Positions 35,645-48,000 of a stretch of DNA of 64,000 bases are shown here, one piece after another. The translations under genes were made by a program, and so were the position numbers. Each line of letters begins with the position of its first letter. Position 1 is the first letter of the stretch. The notes under the pieces were generated by a model, which was not told the DNA's origin, made no database searches, and worked only from the letters and a program-made list of their open reading frames with translations. The DNA comes from Branchiostoma floridae. Taxonomy: Eukaryota > Chordata > Leptocardii > Amphioxiformes > Branchiostomatidae. The DNA is taken from contig NC_049981.1 of assembly GCF_000003815.2 (NCBI RefSeq), positions 26,993,785-27,057,784 on the forward strand, given 5' to 3'.

Positions 35645-38190
35645 ATTGCTCATCCTGGGTCGTTCCCCTGATGATGCGGCACTTCTGGGATTGAGAAGAC
35701 ATGCGGATTTGGTGCGGCACAAATCATGGCTGCCTGCTTGCCATTTGGTGTTAAGGTTGCCTGATTAAAAGAAGCCAGACTGATTCCTCTAGGCTGCTGC
35801 AATCCAGATGTATGTGGGGCTTGGGTGAACTTGAGTCGTGCCATTTCGACAGAAAAGACGAGGAAAAAAGATTCTTCACCTCTCTGTGCTACCAACTTTG
35901 ATTGTCTCCAGTCCATAGTCGTAAATTCCATGTCATTTGAGAGGGTGCAACCATGTCGAGGGCAATCAACGTTTGGAAATTCTTGATTACGCACAAACTC
36001 ATTCACTTCTTTGACTTGCAATGCTGATTCATTGGTCTTTGATGGGCTTACTTTACCTTGATTGTAGAGACCATGACACTCATGCAATGGAAAAGTACTA
36101 ATATCATTCAGTCATATATAGCAAAGTCATCATCAAACATTGGAAATGACATGCTTGTTTCTTTTTGATCTTGTGCAAAAGTACGATTGGGTAGGCAGCT
36201 GTGGATATCTCCCTCACTGATCATGAACAGTTCTTAGAGCGCTTACATGTACTTCCTATCACATGAAATACACGCAGCAAGGCCATTCCAACTGAATTTC
36301 ATTTCTCCAATGAATTCAGCTTTTTCACATCATGTCTTGAATATCCTTAACTTTTTTCTCCTATTCACACGCTTCAATTTTGATATTGTTTTCCTGTTAG
36401 CACCACCAATGCTTACGTCTCTCAAAATGTCGGGAATGTCATCCTCCACTGTATACAGAAAAGAAATCAAACCCAATAGCATTCATTTTAGATTAGAAGT
36501 ATCACTAGTTGATGACAACTTTGTTATTGTATCATTATCATCATTGTACTTTCATACATATATTTTTGCAATTAGCCTTTGGGCATGAGTTTGCAATGAA
36601 AATCATTGTTTATTGTTATTGTTTTGAAATTAGCAAAGATCCAACTGAGTGCCAATGAAAAGAAACTTAATTTGCATGACCTCACAGTGTCGGAGGGGCC
36701 CCTTCGCAATCCATTGTGTGCTTAACTGATGCAAAGCTCTGTGTTGGGAAATTTTGAACATCTTAGTGATTCATGATTCCTAACCTTTTGATTAGCGAAT
36801 TCCAATCAATGTCATCTCAACTTTGTGGCAGTTTACTGTCATTGCTGAGGCATTGTTGAAAGGTTTGTTATTTTGTTTTGAGATTTGCTTGTTAAGGGTG
36901 TTGAAATTTTCTTTGTCTGAAATATTTCATTAATTTCACTCACCCTTACATTCATTCATTCATCCATTAAATATGGGTACATTTACAAAGATTTCTGGAG
37001 AGCGAGTTCACAACATCACCAGCCTCAAGAAGCGCCACCTACCATATTTTCCATTGACATATACTAACCACTTGTCTAGATAGTCCAGATTTTGTGGGAT
37101 CCCTGTGTGGTCTTCTTGGCCAATTTTGACTGTACCAGTTTCAGTAGACAGTCTCACAGGATCATCCTATTATGCTATGAGTCACAATGGAATCTGATAT
37201 GAATTGTCCACTGTAGTTTGACAGAGAATTCCTAACATTTTTCCCAGTTTAGAAAAGTTGGAAAGTTTTTAGCAAAAATGTGATATACAATCCTGTATGC
37301 ATATATATATTTTATGATAACTTTGACTTCATGACAATTTTGCTTACTTTTTCTTCTTTGTAAAAAAAACCCCAGACCTGTAATTGTTGTCTAGTATCTG
37401 ACTACAAACTACATGCTAAATGTAACACCTGCCTCAAATTATCTGCTATTAGCTTTGCAACAGTCAATCACAATGCTCTAGAAAACTGGTAATTCAATTA
37501 TCATAATTATGGGGCTTAAATATTCCAGTATAACCCAGTGTAATTACAGTGCACCTGGACTGTCGCTTTGTTGACCCATGTTATTTGAATGAGCAAGAAA
37601 AAAATTCAGTCATATTTTTTCTACATTACCCAGTCTAACTCTGGTGCCGAAGAGCTGGCCTGTGTCGGCCCTGGCAACAGTCTGGATTCTGGTTGTCATG
37701 ACTGTTCAAAATTAGTAAGCCACAATTATGGTCTTTTTTTGCATTGATTATATGCTTGTGTATGGGTATCCATGTATGTGTGTTGGTGCTGTAACCACAA
37801 CATTACATTGATGATGCATCCAACACTCCAGGTTGAAATGTTAGCTTGAATCAGACTATTTCCCTCTCAAAGTCAATGTCTTCAGTGCAAAGGCAATGGT
37901 AAACTTCCAGCAAATAGGCGCAAATTATTCTCGCATGGCTGAATACAAATTGATCTGTCAGGGCTTCAACTGTTGGGCTTTTTTCCCACTTAAGTATCAT
38001 TTCAGCTCATTTCCTGTGGAAAATGGCGCTCCAGAAGTGCTTTACCGTGAAAACGTACGATGCCTTTGCGAGCAAAGCGTGCGGAAGAAAAAGTAATCCA
38101 CGCTAGGAAATGGTTTCTGTTGTGTCAACTCTTGGAGAAGTCGTTTGGTCGGTGGGGTAATCGTTCCGTGCAGCTGATTGAAGTATGAGT
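35645..38190. other. Intron 4 segment, mostly AT-rich
   Basis: It includes a diverged copy of a dispersed repeat tail at 36567-36605 (TGCAATTAGCCTTTGGGCA). No coding region is supported. Confidence 0.4.
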
Positions 38191-38199
38191 TTAATTCTG

Positions 38200-38560
38200 T
38201 CTTCCATTTCATTCAATTCCTGCCTGCCCGGGGATTAGGCCGAGCGGCCCTGACAAATGTATCCCACGATACATTGCCGCTCATTTGCACATCTCTTATT
38301 GTTTAATCATTGTCATTTGTATGAGTATTGATGGTGCCTGCACGAAACAAAGAGCGGCCTCACCTCCCTGAAGTATGGGGATCCGGGGAAATTTGACACT
38401 ATTGACAAGTGGAAGTAAATAATACCCTCCTACCTGGCTATCCGTCATGCTATCTCGCCCTCCTTGGGGGGAAAAATCATAATTTGCGGCCCATAAAACC
38501 TTCACGGGTATTATCAATCTTCACACATCAGGAGAACAATGGCGTGCACAGCCGAGAATG
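38200..38560. promoter_or_regulatory. Candidate regulatory block
   Basis: A repeat-free block with GAGCGGCCCTGACAAATG (38242-38259), TTGTTTAATCATTGTC, GCCCATAAAACC (Cdx/Hox type), TATTATCAATC (Cut/Onecut type) and AACAATGG (Sox type). Candidate conserved element. Confidence 0.35.
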
Positions 38561-39440
38561 AACGCTACGATACCTTTTGTGTCGTGGCACGGCGTCGACG
38601 GCGCCACTGTCGGGAAGCTGGCCGGGCATGGGGAGAAAATTACAGGGTGGAGAAGTGATGGATATATGGGCGTTGTGCTATCACTTGGTAGTTGGATTCA
38701 TTCTGTTCCACAGAGGTGGCATATGATGGACTATGCCTGTCATTGTGTCGAACAAAATACATTGCAATGATAAGGGGCAAAAATATGATGTCAAATGTTG
38801 CGGCCTTTGGAGGATTGTGCGAGGCTGTTGCGCCTCACGGGGGATGTAGCCGTAATGGACGTTATCCATCTTTTCGCATACCAGGGTTTTTATGTCGTGT
38901 CCGTTCCTGTCGGACTGACAGGAAGAGTTTTCATTGCCTAACCACAGAGAAATGATCTGATCTGTTATGACTGAGACGGCAGATACACTGCAGAGAGCCA
39001 GTAAATATGGGCACGATATTGCGGTAATATATCTAAGGCTTAAGGTCTGTGCGCTAAGTCGAAAGGATAGCGGGGAGAGGGGAAGATAAACAGCACGTGT
39101 CAACGGAAAAGTAGAAAAGCTCTGTCAGCAGCGTGGAAGACGGCCATTTGTGGAAAATGGGAATATCGGCAGATATATCCCCAAAATGTGAATGCGCGGC
39201 CATTTCCATCCCACTCAGGAGGATGATAGATTTGGGGTCTGGGCCACGATTTTTCAAGGTATTATATTGGAGATATTGAAGATACAGGGTGTTTTCTTGC
39301 ATTTGTGACGGCGCTAGAGGCCAGACTATTATGGCTGGCACCCGATTTTTCAAAGCTGCTGATTGTGACAAAAGACGAGAATTTATGGGTAATTGTCTGC
39401 ACATTAAAATTTCCCGGTCCGGGTATGATTGTCCTCTTTC

Positions 39441-39500
39441 GCTTGATTGATTGGCGGGATTTGAACCCGCGAACTCTGCGCGGCACAGAAATGCAGCATC
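39441..39500 (-). repeat. tRNA-like fragment (B box, minus strand)
   Basis: On the minus strand the sequence CGCGGGTTCAAATCCCGCC has a T-arm stem and loop. No matching A box or anticodon arm is found, so it is probably a tRNA-derived relic. Confidence 0.4.
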
Positions 39501-39589
39501 TTCCCAGACAAAAGACCTGTCAGATGAAATACAACCCCTACAGGAAGTTTGCTACGATCAATGTCCCTTTGCACTTTTCTGGAAGTCCC

Positions 39590-40000
39590 ACGGTACGCGG
39601 AGCTTCTTTTTTGGGCGGCTCTTTGAAAAGGGGCATCTTGAACATGAGTTGCCGCCAGCGTGGCCCCAGCTTGTGTCTAACTGGGTATCATAATCATAAT
39701 GATGTATGACAGGCCTCTGAGCCCGCCTTGATAATCATAATTAATGGCTCATGTTTCAACGTGATTAATGTTTATCACAACGTTATTGCCACATTATTTT
39801 TCATTTGTACTTCAGTCCCAAACTCGGCGGGATATGGCCACGCTGGGACGAGAAATAGTGCACTTCTTCTGACAGACTCGCCATAATCAATGATTAACTC
39901 GGTACGCGCCAAATTGGGCTGAGACAATCGTGAAAACGACAGATTACTGGCCCTGACAGCTTGGAGGCCCCAAGGCAATGATGAATCGCTCTGGAAGGGC
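39590..40000. promoter_or_regulatory. Candidate regulatory block
   Basis: TAATCATAATTAATGG, GTGATTAATGTTTATC, ATAATCAATGATTAACT and ATGATGTATGACAG lie within 200 bases, followed by CCCTGACAGCTTGG. This is the densest homeodomain/forkhead-type motif set in intron 4, and it is free of simple repeats. Confidence 0.4.
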
Positions 40001-41166
40001 GAAAAGTCATGGCAGGCTATTTTTCATTCAGACGCTTTTAGGTTGAAGCCCAGATACCGATTACCCTGTGGAACTGAAAATAACTTGCTCTTGTAACAAT
40101 GCCATTACTAATCAAAGACCAACCCACGAACATGAAAGCACTGCAGTAATATTTCACACTGCTGGTATCAACGATCAATCCACAGGGCCGTGGTGTCAGA
40201 GAGAAATGTGCCCGAATTTTGTCGATTTTTCATCTTCCATGGTACATTAGGAGGCCTGTAATAACTCAGATAATATCCCACTTTTCATGTCAGAAAAATG
40301 GGCGCAGATTGCTCTATGGTGTCATGCTAGATTCATATTCCATTTTTATAGCGTCAGATTGGTGTGTGCCAAATCTGTCTTGGGTTGATACTGCGTGAGA
40401 TAGCATCGGCAGCACTGGCTGCTGGACAAAGTCAATTTGTGGGGGTGTTGTAACAGGGTAGGTCTGTTTGTTCGTGGGACTCGCGCAGAATTTTGGGTTT
40501 GGTAGATGAAGATGACTGCGTTGGTTCTTGTATACGTTTAGACTTGTAATTTCTGTAATAGTTAACGTTAATACTATGAGCGTAAATAAAACTGAGAATG
40601 ATGACAATCACAAATGGTGAATATGTCCTTTTTCTTGTATTAGGTGTTAAAGAATAAAATATATCTCTTAAGACCTTGGACAGTATCTTAACTAATTGTA
40701 AACTTTGTTCTGCCAGTACCCCATTGAATTTCAACATTTATATAATAAGACAGACCATTTCGGATCATAGGGAGAATGTAAAAAATTGATGCTTGCCTCA
40801 AGAAAATGGCCCAAATTACAGATCAAGAAGAAGATTTGTACAAAGAGCTGACCTCAAGGAATGATTTTTTAGTCAATGTCAGTTTGACTGAGGGCCAAGT
40901 TTAACCATTACCCTGCTGCCTGACCCGGTGACCAATGAAAAGTTGGTGCCAAACATGTACCTTTAATATAATAGTAAGCTGAAGGTTAATTCCCTATCTT
41001 CTTTGACGATCCTTTGATTGAATGTAGGGGCAAGACTTTCCTCATCTCTGAATAGGCAGATAATGCTCAGTATTCTCTGCTTTGACCATACTGCTACCAA
41101 CTCCTTTTTGTAACCTCCTTGCTGGTACTGTTTAAGCTAAGACAACATTTTGTTTCTTTCAAATTT

Positions 41167-42384
41167 AGGGCCCCCTTATGCTGCAAGAGGGCCCCCAAGG
41201 GGGGGTACCGACAACGCTCTACGCTAAATTCGGGAGGGCCGGCTACGTAATACGCAAAATTATGGACACTTTATTACGCTCTACGCTAAATTACGAAATT
41301 TCATAATACATTCTGCAAATTTTTATTGTCTTTTGGCTGAACTCTGCCGACGGCAGAACATGTGAAGATCTAAACAAAACTGATAATTCCATCAATAAGA
41401 TTAAAACTTAACTTCTAATGACGTCTTTCTGGCCAAAGGCGGCGACAGCAAATTTCTCATGTGACGTAATTTTCAGCACTTGTAGCACCGAAAGCGGAGG
41501 CGCGACAATCCTAGGCCGTCCGGGGGCATGCTCCCCCGGGAATATTGTGAAATCCTGACCCTCTGAAACGCCATTTTATGCATTTTGAAGGGCAAATTTT
41601 GCTCACAGACTAAGCTAAGTTAAATAGCATCCAATTAGAAATTCACATGGTTTTAGCTTTAAGCTGGGCAACGCCCCCAAACATCATTTTCAGATTTCGA
41701 GTGCCGAAAGCACGAACAGTCGAACTGTCGCAAGGTAGGTACGGGAAAATTTGGAAATTTTTACCCTCTGAAACAAAATTTCCTGCATTTTGAGGGGCAA
41801 ATTTTGCTGGCAGGCATATGCTCAATGTAATGACATTTCTGTCAGAGAAACGTCTTTGAGGGCGACGAGCGCCGGAGAGTCACGGTGAGCGCCGGAGGCC
41901 CAAGCCGTCGCAAGCCTTGGCAAGGGCCGCCCGGCGGCCGGAGAAAAATTGAAATCTCGACCCTCTGAAATGCCATTTCCTGCATTTAAGGGGCAAATTT
42001 TGCTAACTAAGCTAAGGTCGGTAAAAAGATTTCTACTAGTTGGGGGACGACGCTCCCGCAACATATTTTCACCATAGCAAGGAATGTCCGGCGAAATTTT
42101 GAAATCTGGACCCTTTAAAATGCAATTTCCAGCATTTTCGCGGGTAAAATTTGCCGGTAGACTAGTTAAGTTTAATGAAACTTTGATTACGCTTGACGAA
42201 AAATTGATATGAATTACGTTTTACGGTAAAATCCGGTTAGCTTCTACGTAATACGTTAAATTAAAGGGGCCAATATCGCTCGACGCAAAATGCACCGATT
42301 ACGCTCTACGTTGAATTCGAACGGTCCCGCTACGGAGTACGTAGAATTAAAACCGCCGATTACGCTCTACGGAAAAGGGCTTTG
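41167..42384. mobile_element. Non-autonomous element with subterminal repeats
   Basis: Both ends are G/C runs (AGGGCCCCC at left, GGGGCCCCCCT at right). Inside each end, variants of TACGCTCTACGCTAAATT recur in both orientations (for example 41213-41230, 41275-41293, 42297-42315, 42359-42372). The middle holds four diverged copies of a unit containing ACCCTCTGAAA, GCATTTTGAGG and GGCAAATTTTGCT, beginning near 41557, 41762, 41959 and 42109. There is no coding capacity. It resembles a hAT- or MULE-like non-autonomous element whose transposase binds subterminal repeats. The class is a guess. Confidence 0.6.
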
Positions 42385-42389
42385 GGGCC

Positions 42390-45300
42390 CCCCTGCAAGT
42401 TAGATAAAATTATTGCATTTAAAGAGTTTTGTAAAGACCTTCTTAATAGAAAACAAAAGAGACAAAATATAATTTTATAAGAAAATACTCATTGAGGTAA
42501 AAATGTTATGAACCAAATGTATTTGATCGTACACTGTGTAGTTTTTATCAAGAAGGTTCAGTTTGGCCTGCTGTATGTGTTGGGGCTCATCTGCAAGGCC
42601 TGTTCAGCAGTCTCTGTGGAAACATTAAACAGCCAGGGCAATGTTTACCGCCTATCAAAGCTTGGATGGTTAAGTTCATCTGGATGTAGGATTTGTGCAC
42701 TTGACTGGGTTCCTACCCCCCTCGGGGGAATAGAATGACCCAGCATACCGAGTGACTGCCCCTCGCCATTTTTCAAATCTTAACTGACATCAGGATAGGA
42801 GGAGATCAAAGAAGGGACAAGGCAGAAGTGACAGGTGGTGGAAGGCTGGGTCCACGCCACTTCAAACTTCATCTAAATCAAGTCCAGCACCAGCCACTTA
42901 GAGATTTATTTGACAAACATGGAAGAACATCAAAGCGGAGAGTCGTCAATTCGGAGACAGTAAACCATGAAAAGTTCGCCGCCTTGCCGTGTCTCTGTAG
43001 TTGTGTCTGAAACTCTCGTCATTTAACAAACGGGCTTCAAAGTTTTGCAAACAGGTAGAGGTGTTAATCTTCCGACATCAAAGCTGGGTGAGGGATGTCA
43101 GGATCTCTCAGGTTGAGCTGTTGTGTATCAGTGCTGCTGCTTCAGGTATGTGACAGGTAGGGAGGATCAAAGACAAAATAAAACATACCCTCAAGACAGA
43201 AAGGTGGGAAGTGCCAGCTTAGGACAACAATGCAACCAATCATGTCAAGCCTTCTGACAGCTGCTGGGAAAAATACCCCCTTTGCAAGCCTCTGAGGTTC
43301 AGACAAAGGCCACGGAAAGGTTGAGCCTCAGCAAGTAGCAAGTCAAGTAGACTGACAGACTGTGGCAGAGTCTGACCTTTTTATTGTTCTCCACCTGTCA
43401 ACAAGCGGAGCGTGATCAAAGGACATCCGCCATCCCCCAAGGAAACGTGTAATTAGGGAAGACTGCGCCTCTGTTTTTATGACATGTTTGTGAGCAGGCA
43501 TGTCATCAGATTTGTCTTGGCAACACTGCCGGACCCAGGCCACTTGTTGTCTGAAAGTCAACCTTGATTTGGAGCTGGAGTTGTCCTGTAGGCAGTGGTT
43601 GATTGTCAGTAGTGTGTGTAGAGGTGGAATCCAAGCTTGACTTGCCCTCCAGGGATTCATTCATCTTTTCGGTATGACATGTTAGTACTTGGGACAAGAC
43701 TGAGAGCTCCTTTGTGCTTTGGATTACGTGATAAATGATCGTCAGCAAACAACACCTGCGTGGACAGTATTTAAATGAGTACGCTTGAGAGTCTTAGATA
43801 ATCGACACCTTCAGTTATCTCGAAAGACTAAACAATATCTAGTGAAGTAGTATCTTAAAATTTATGTGTACTGTAAGTATGTTCTGTAAGAGAAGTGTAA
43901 GTGTGTGAAAGGAGCCTTAAGTTTTTAAGCAAACACATGTGAATGTGTATTAGAACATTCAACAAGAAACAGCCTTAAGGTGCAGTGCTAGCACAAGTGC
44001 CATCCATTTAGACCTTCTCACTTGGAATCCTGATGGCCATTTGTCCTGCCCTGTGTCAAAGTTGTCACCTGCATTTTTCAAACCACATTTAATCCAGCAC
44101 CATACTGGCAAAGAAATGGTTGTTTTCCTTTGAAAGAAAGCTTGACAAACTATCTGCTATGCCCTCCCGTGGACTTCTCCCTACACCACCCCTCCAACTG
44201 GCCCTGTGAAATATAGGAGCCATGACAAAAGAGGGGGAATGCCTAGTAAATTTTCTGATTCCAGCTCTTTTCTGTCAAGACCAGGGCTTCAGAGGGCAGC
44301 TTAAAAGGGTGTGGGGACATCTGTATTGGATGTACAGGATGTACCACTTGACCCTGTCTTTTGCAGTGGTGGTGGGACCAGGACTTCATGCTGTGGGGCC
44401 AAAGTCTCCCTAATTCATCATGATGCCCGACACAGGGGGAGTCCAACAAACTGGTTTGTTCTACCCACCCTTTATTCAATCAGCTCCCTTTGGCCCGCTC
44501 ACCTCTCAAGTCTGGAGCCAGAAGTTTTCCAGAAGGCGGAGATGGTTATCTTTTGATTTCAAGTTAAAGGTTGCATAGTTGTTGGATGTCCAAAAAGCCG
44601 ATTTGATCAAATCTGCATGGTCGATTTGTTTCAGCCGCTTAAACATTTAGACCAAGAGCTGCAGCAGTGCCTGCTTTCAAGTTCAGTATGCTAGAATTCA
44701 TCTACTTCAGAGGGTTCTGGATGGCTGTCACTCAAACTTTTTCAACATCTTCTTCTGTGCCTTTTTTTCTTTTCTTTCCCTTTGCTTACAGTTACCATGA
44801 TATCAATTTGATTCATTTTATATTTTCTTGCTCTGGTCACCTAGAGGTTGGCCTAAAGATCGCATGATCACCAACAACATTTACTTGCGCCTGGAGAGTG
44901 TGGCAGCTTTCGTGACTTGTTTTTTCCAACAATAATTGCATGAGGATTGGCGAAAGGTCACTGTTAGATTAAAAAAAAGCCAATAAGAGGACCAAACCCA
45001 CACTCGAGGTCTGCCCAAGAGTTATCTCTACCACTCACAAACACGACCATAGCATGTCCACAACACGACATATCAGCTGCAGTCCCATAGAGAGCTGCTA
45101 GATGGTGGCCCTTTATTGAACTTGGGTTTTATTTTCCTGACACTTGCCTACATACCAAGCATTATAATTATAGATCCATATACTGCTTGTAGAGTTACAC
45201 ATGTATGCTGTCCCAGTCAACAAAACCAGTCACAAATCCAACCACAGATCCACAAACAGTGCCGAGCACATAACCTTCTTTATTTAATAGCAAAGGCAAT

Positions 45301-46300
45301 AAGATAGAGTATGGCAGCCAGGGTGTTAAGCCATCAGGACTGAAATACCTTAAAGACCTTGACATTCTACAGACTGTGTGTGACAGGTGAAGCTGACCCT
45401 GCAGGTAGGCTTGCACAAATGAACATCACATGGACGGTGCTCTTGAACCTCAAATCAGCAAACTACCAGCTGCATTAGCCTTGTGGCATCAGTGCCACTT
45501 CCAATGAGTTCCCAGTCAGACAGGTCTGATCGCTTGTGTCATGGATACCTGCTGTTTTTTTTCAAACAGAAAAATAACTTTGCTAAACTTGAAAAGCAAA
45601 GATGGGGGCACTACAAACTTTCTTGAGTTACATGCAGTATCTGCATAACGATGTAACATGACATTGCATAGTCAAAATTTCTGCAAGGAAATTGTAATCC
45701 AAGTTTGCTTCAGAAAGAAATAGATATTAGATATCTTTCATCAAGATTCATTCCTAGTATCATGTACCAGCTGCAAAATTTCAGTGAAATCATAATCCTG
45801 TAGTCTTCTTAAAATTTGTGCAAAGGCCAGTATCAGAAAATGCATTTTTCATACCCTGGGTACCTTACTAAAATTCCTGCGAGCAAAGGTAGCACAGTGT
45901 GTATTTTTGCAGAGGGACCAACAATATTGTTTTTTTTGTTGTCTCTCTTACACCTGCACATTAACTTTTAAATGGTATGAACCATGACATTAGATTTATT
46001 TGGCCCTAGCCTACATCCAGTATTTAGATTTTCACCCAACTTGGGAATGAGATGGTTATTTTAGCCCTCCAATCAGGTCTGTACTACAATGTACATTTGT
46101 ATAATATATTCTGCAGTTTTTGATACAATGGCTAGTTCTAAAGTGTACTATTGGAAGAAGATACATGTGTCAAAAGTCTGTCCCCATGTTTGAGAAAAAT
46201 CACCCTGCTTTGTGTGATTTTGCAAAATTATCACTTTTTGTAATATTCCAGACAAGTCTGCTGGAACATCAATTGTTAGAATGTCAATTAAGAGTTAATT
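42390..46300. other. Intron 4 segment, no feature
   Basis: Intronic DNA without a supported gene or recognisable element. Confidence 0.35.
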
Positions 46301-46309
46301 AACAAATTG

Positions 46310-46760
46310 TTACTACCCACGACGGCAATCGAAATCCAGAAAAATATCTGGCAATAAAGCGCAGGGGATAAATTTACAATGGTGCTTATGCGAGGAAATA
46401 CACTCTTAAGAGTTTTAAAAGTCATACAGAATAGAGCGGGGAAAAAATGTTATGTTCTTGCAGGTATTGAAATTGATATTGAGGCCAGAAGAATATAATT
46501 TTGTCGGTAAAGGCTCATATTTGTCATAACATATGGCAATTGCAAGCTACCCTAGTCTGGAAACCAGAACAGTATTGAATAACCCATAATTCCGCGGCGC
46601 TTTATCGGACAAAGGAACATTGCATGCGACCATGATAGCATGATGCGGTCATTATTCCTGATTCTATCAGCTATAGAATTGATTTTTGTTTGGGAAATGT
46701 ATCATGGAGACAATAGCATGTTCTGTAAGTGAGCTCGATGGTGGATAATTGGGCCTTCTT
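46310..46760. promoter_or_regulatory. Candidate regulatory block
   Basis: A repeat-free stretch with GGCAATAAAGCGC, GGCGCTTTATCGG, ACAAAGGAACATTG and GATGCGGTCATTATTCC. CpG content is higher than in the flanks. Inference only. Confidence 0.25.
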
Positions 46761-47199
46761 CCCAATTTGCCGACAACACAGTCATCATCACCGGGCACAC
46801 TGGCTGTAGCCCCCTAAAAGAGTGCAAAGATTTAGATGCAGAAACAGTACAAATGCTGTTATACACTGATCGCCACCGGTTGCAAAAATGCAGTTGATAT
46901 TGATTTTACTTTTTAGTACGTTTTTAGTGTTTATTTCTAGACATATCAGTACAGTGAAATTGTTTCCCATAATTTCAGTAGCCTGAACATACAGCACCCA
47001 AATATGGCAGAAAAGGGTAATGACCCAACTGTGACATGACAGCATTCTTCCCTGAGATATGACAGGGAGTATTTATGACCTCTGCAGCCTGTTTTCCGTA
47101 TTGAGTTATCATCTAGCAAACTTGGTTATCTCCTTTTAATAAGATTACAGCCACAGGGGTACTAAATCATCAGTGGGTACATAAAAATTTGTTATCGGA

Positions 47200-48000
47200 A
47201 TGTGTAATCTGCAGCAGTGGCTAGGAACAAAGGAGGGATCATTGGGATACGGCTGACATCTGTCCGTCTTTTAATTACGGGCGTGATTGACATATCTGCG
47301 CCACACCACGTCAACATGTGTGCTACGTGTACTCACCCTTCTTTTATGCAGAATAAGGGATTAGAGGTATCTCCTGTTTGGCATGACGGAGTCCGGGTGT
47401 ACTTTGTCCCAGATACCGTATGCCTTCTATGTCTTCTATGCGGATAGGGATAGTCAAGAAAGCTGTGTGGCTTAGGAGGAAATAAGCAGGCATGGCTGAG
47501 CTGGCAAAGGAAGCGTCGGCAAAGCCACCTCTGCTATTCGTTCTTATTTAGCGGGATTTTGTGGATTGTTAGTGGGGGAGAGGGGTGTACGGTGTGCTTC
47601 CTACACACAAGCTGGAGCTTAGAGCCGCCAGAGTTGAAGCTAATTCCGTCCGGCGCTTGACGTTTGATATATTGGAGCTCAGGTGGCGGATCCCAATCCT
47701 GTCCAACCGCTCACCAAGTGCAGGAAAAGTCCGGGTAGTTTTGTCATTGTGGTTTCAATTTTTCTGCCGTTAATAAAATAATCCATCAGTGCGTTTGTCA
47801 AAGGAATGATTATGATTTGATTTATGGGCAATAAAGAAGGGCTGGCAGCATAACTGATGGGGGCCAGCAGGACTGGGCATTTAGCGTCAGACTTTTTTGT
47901 AAAAAGCCCCGATTTGAAGCGCTTGAAGTGATGTGAGGTTGACGTGGTGAACCTCGGGTGACATCCATGAGGAGGGATGCGATGCTGAGGTATCTGGGGC
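47200..48000. promoter_or_regulatory. Candidate regulatory block
   Basis: It contains CTTTTAATTACGGGCGTGAT leading into TGATTGACATATC (PBX/MEIS-like), then TTAATAAAATAATCC and GATTTATGGGCAATAAAG further on. Repeat-poor. Confidence 0.25.

Noticed and set aside
38681-39404. Minus-strand frames of 116-140 codons
   Set aside because: No recognised domain, and the sequence texture is that of repeat-poor non-coding DNA with frames open on both strands.
39441-39500. Functional tRNA gene on the minus strand
   Set aside because: Only the T-arm is convincing. No A box, anticodon arm or acceptor stem pairing could be found.
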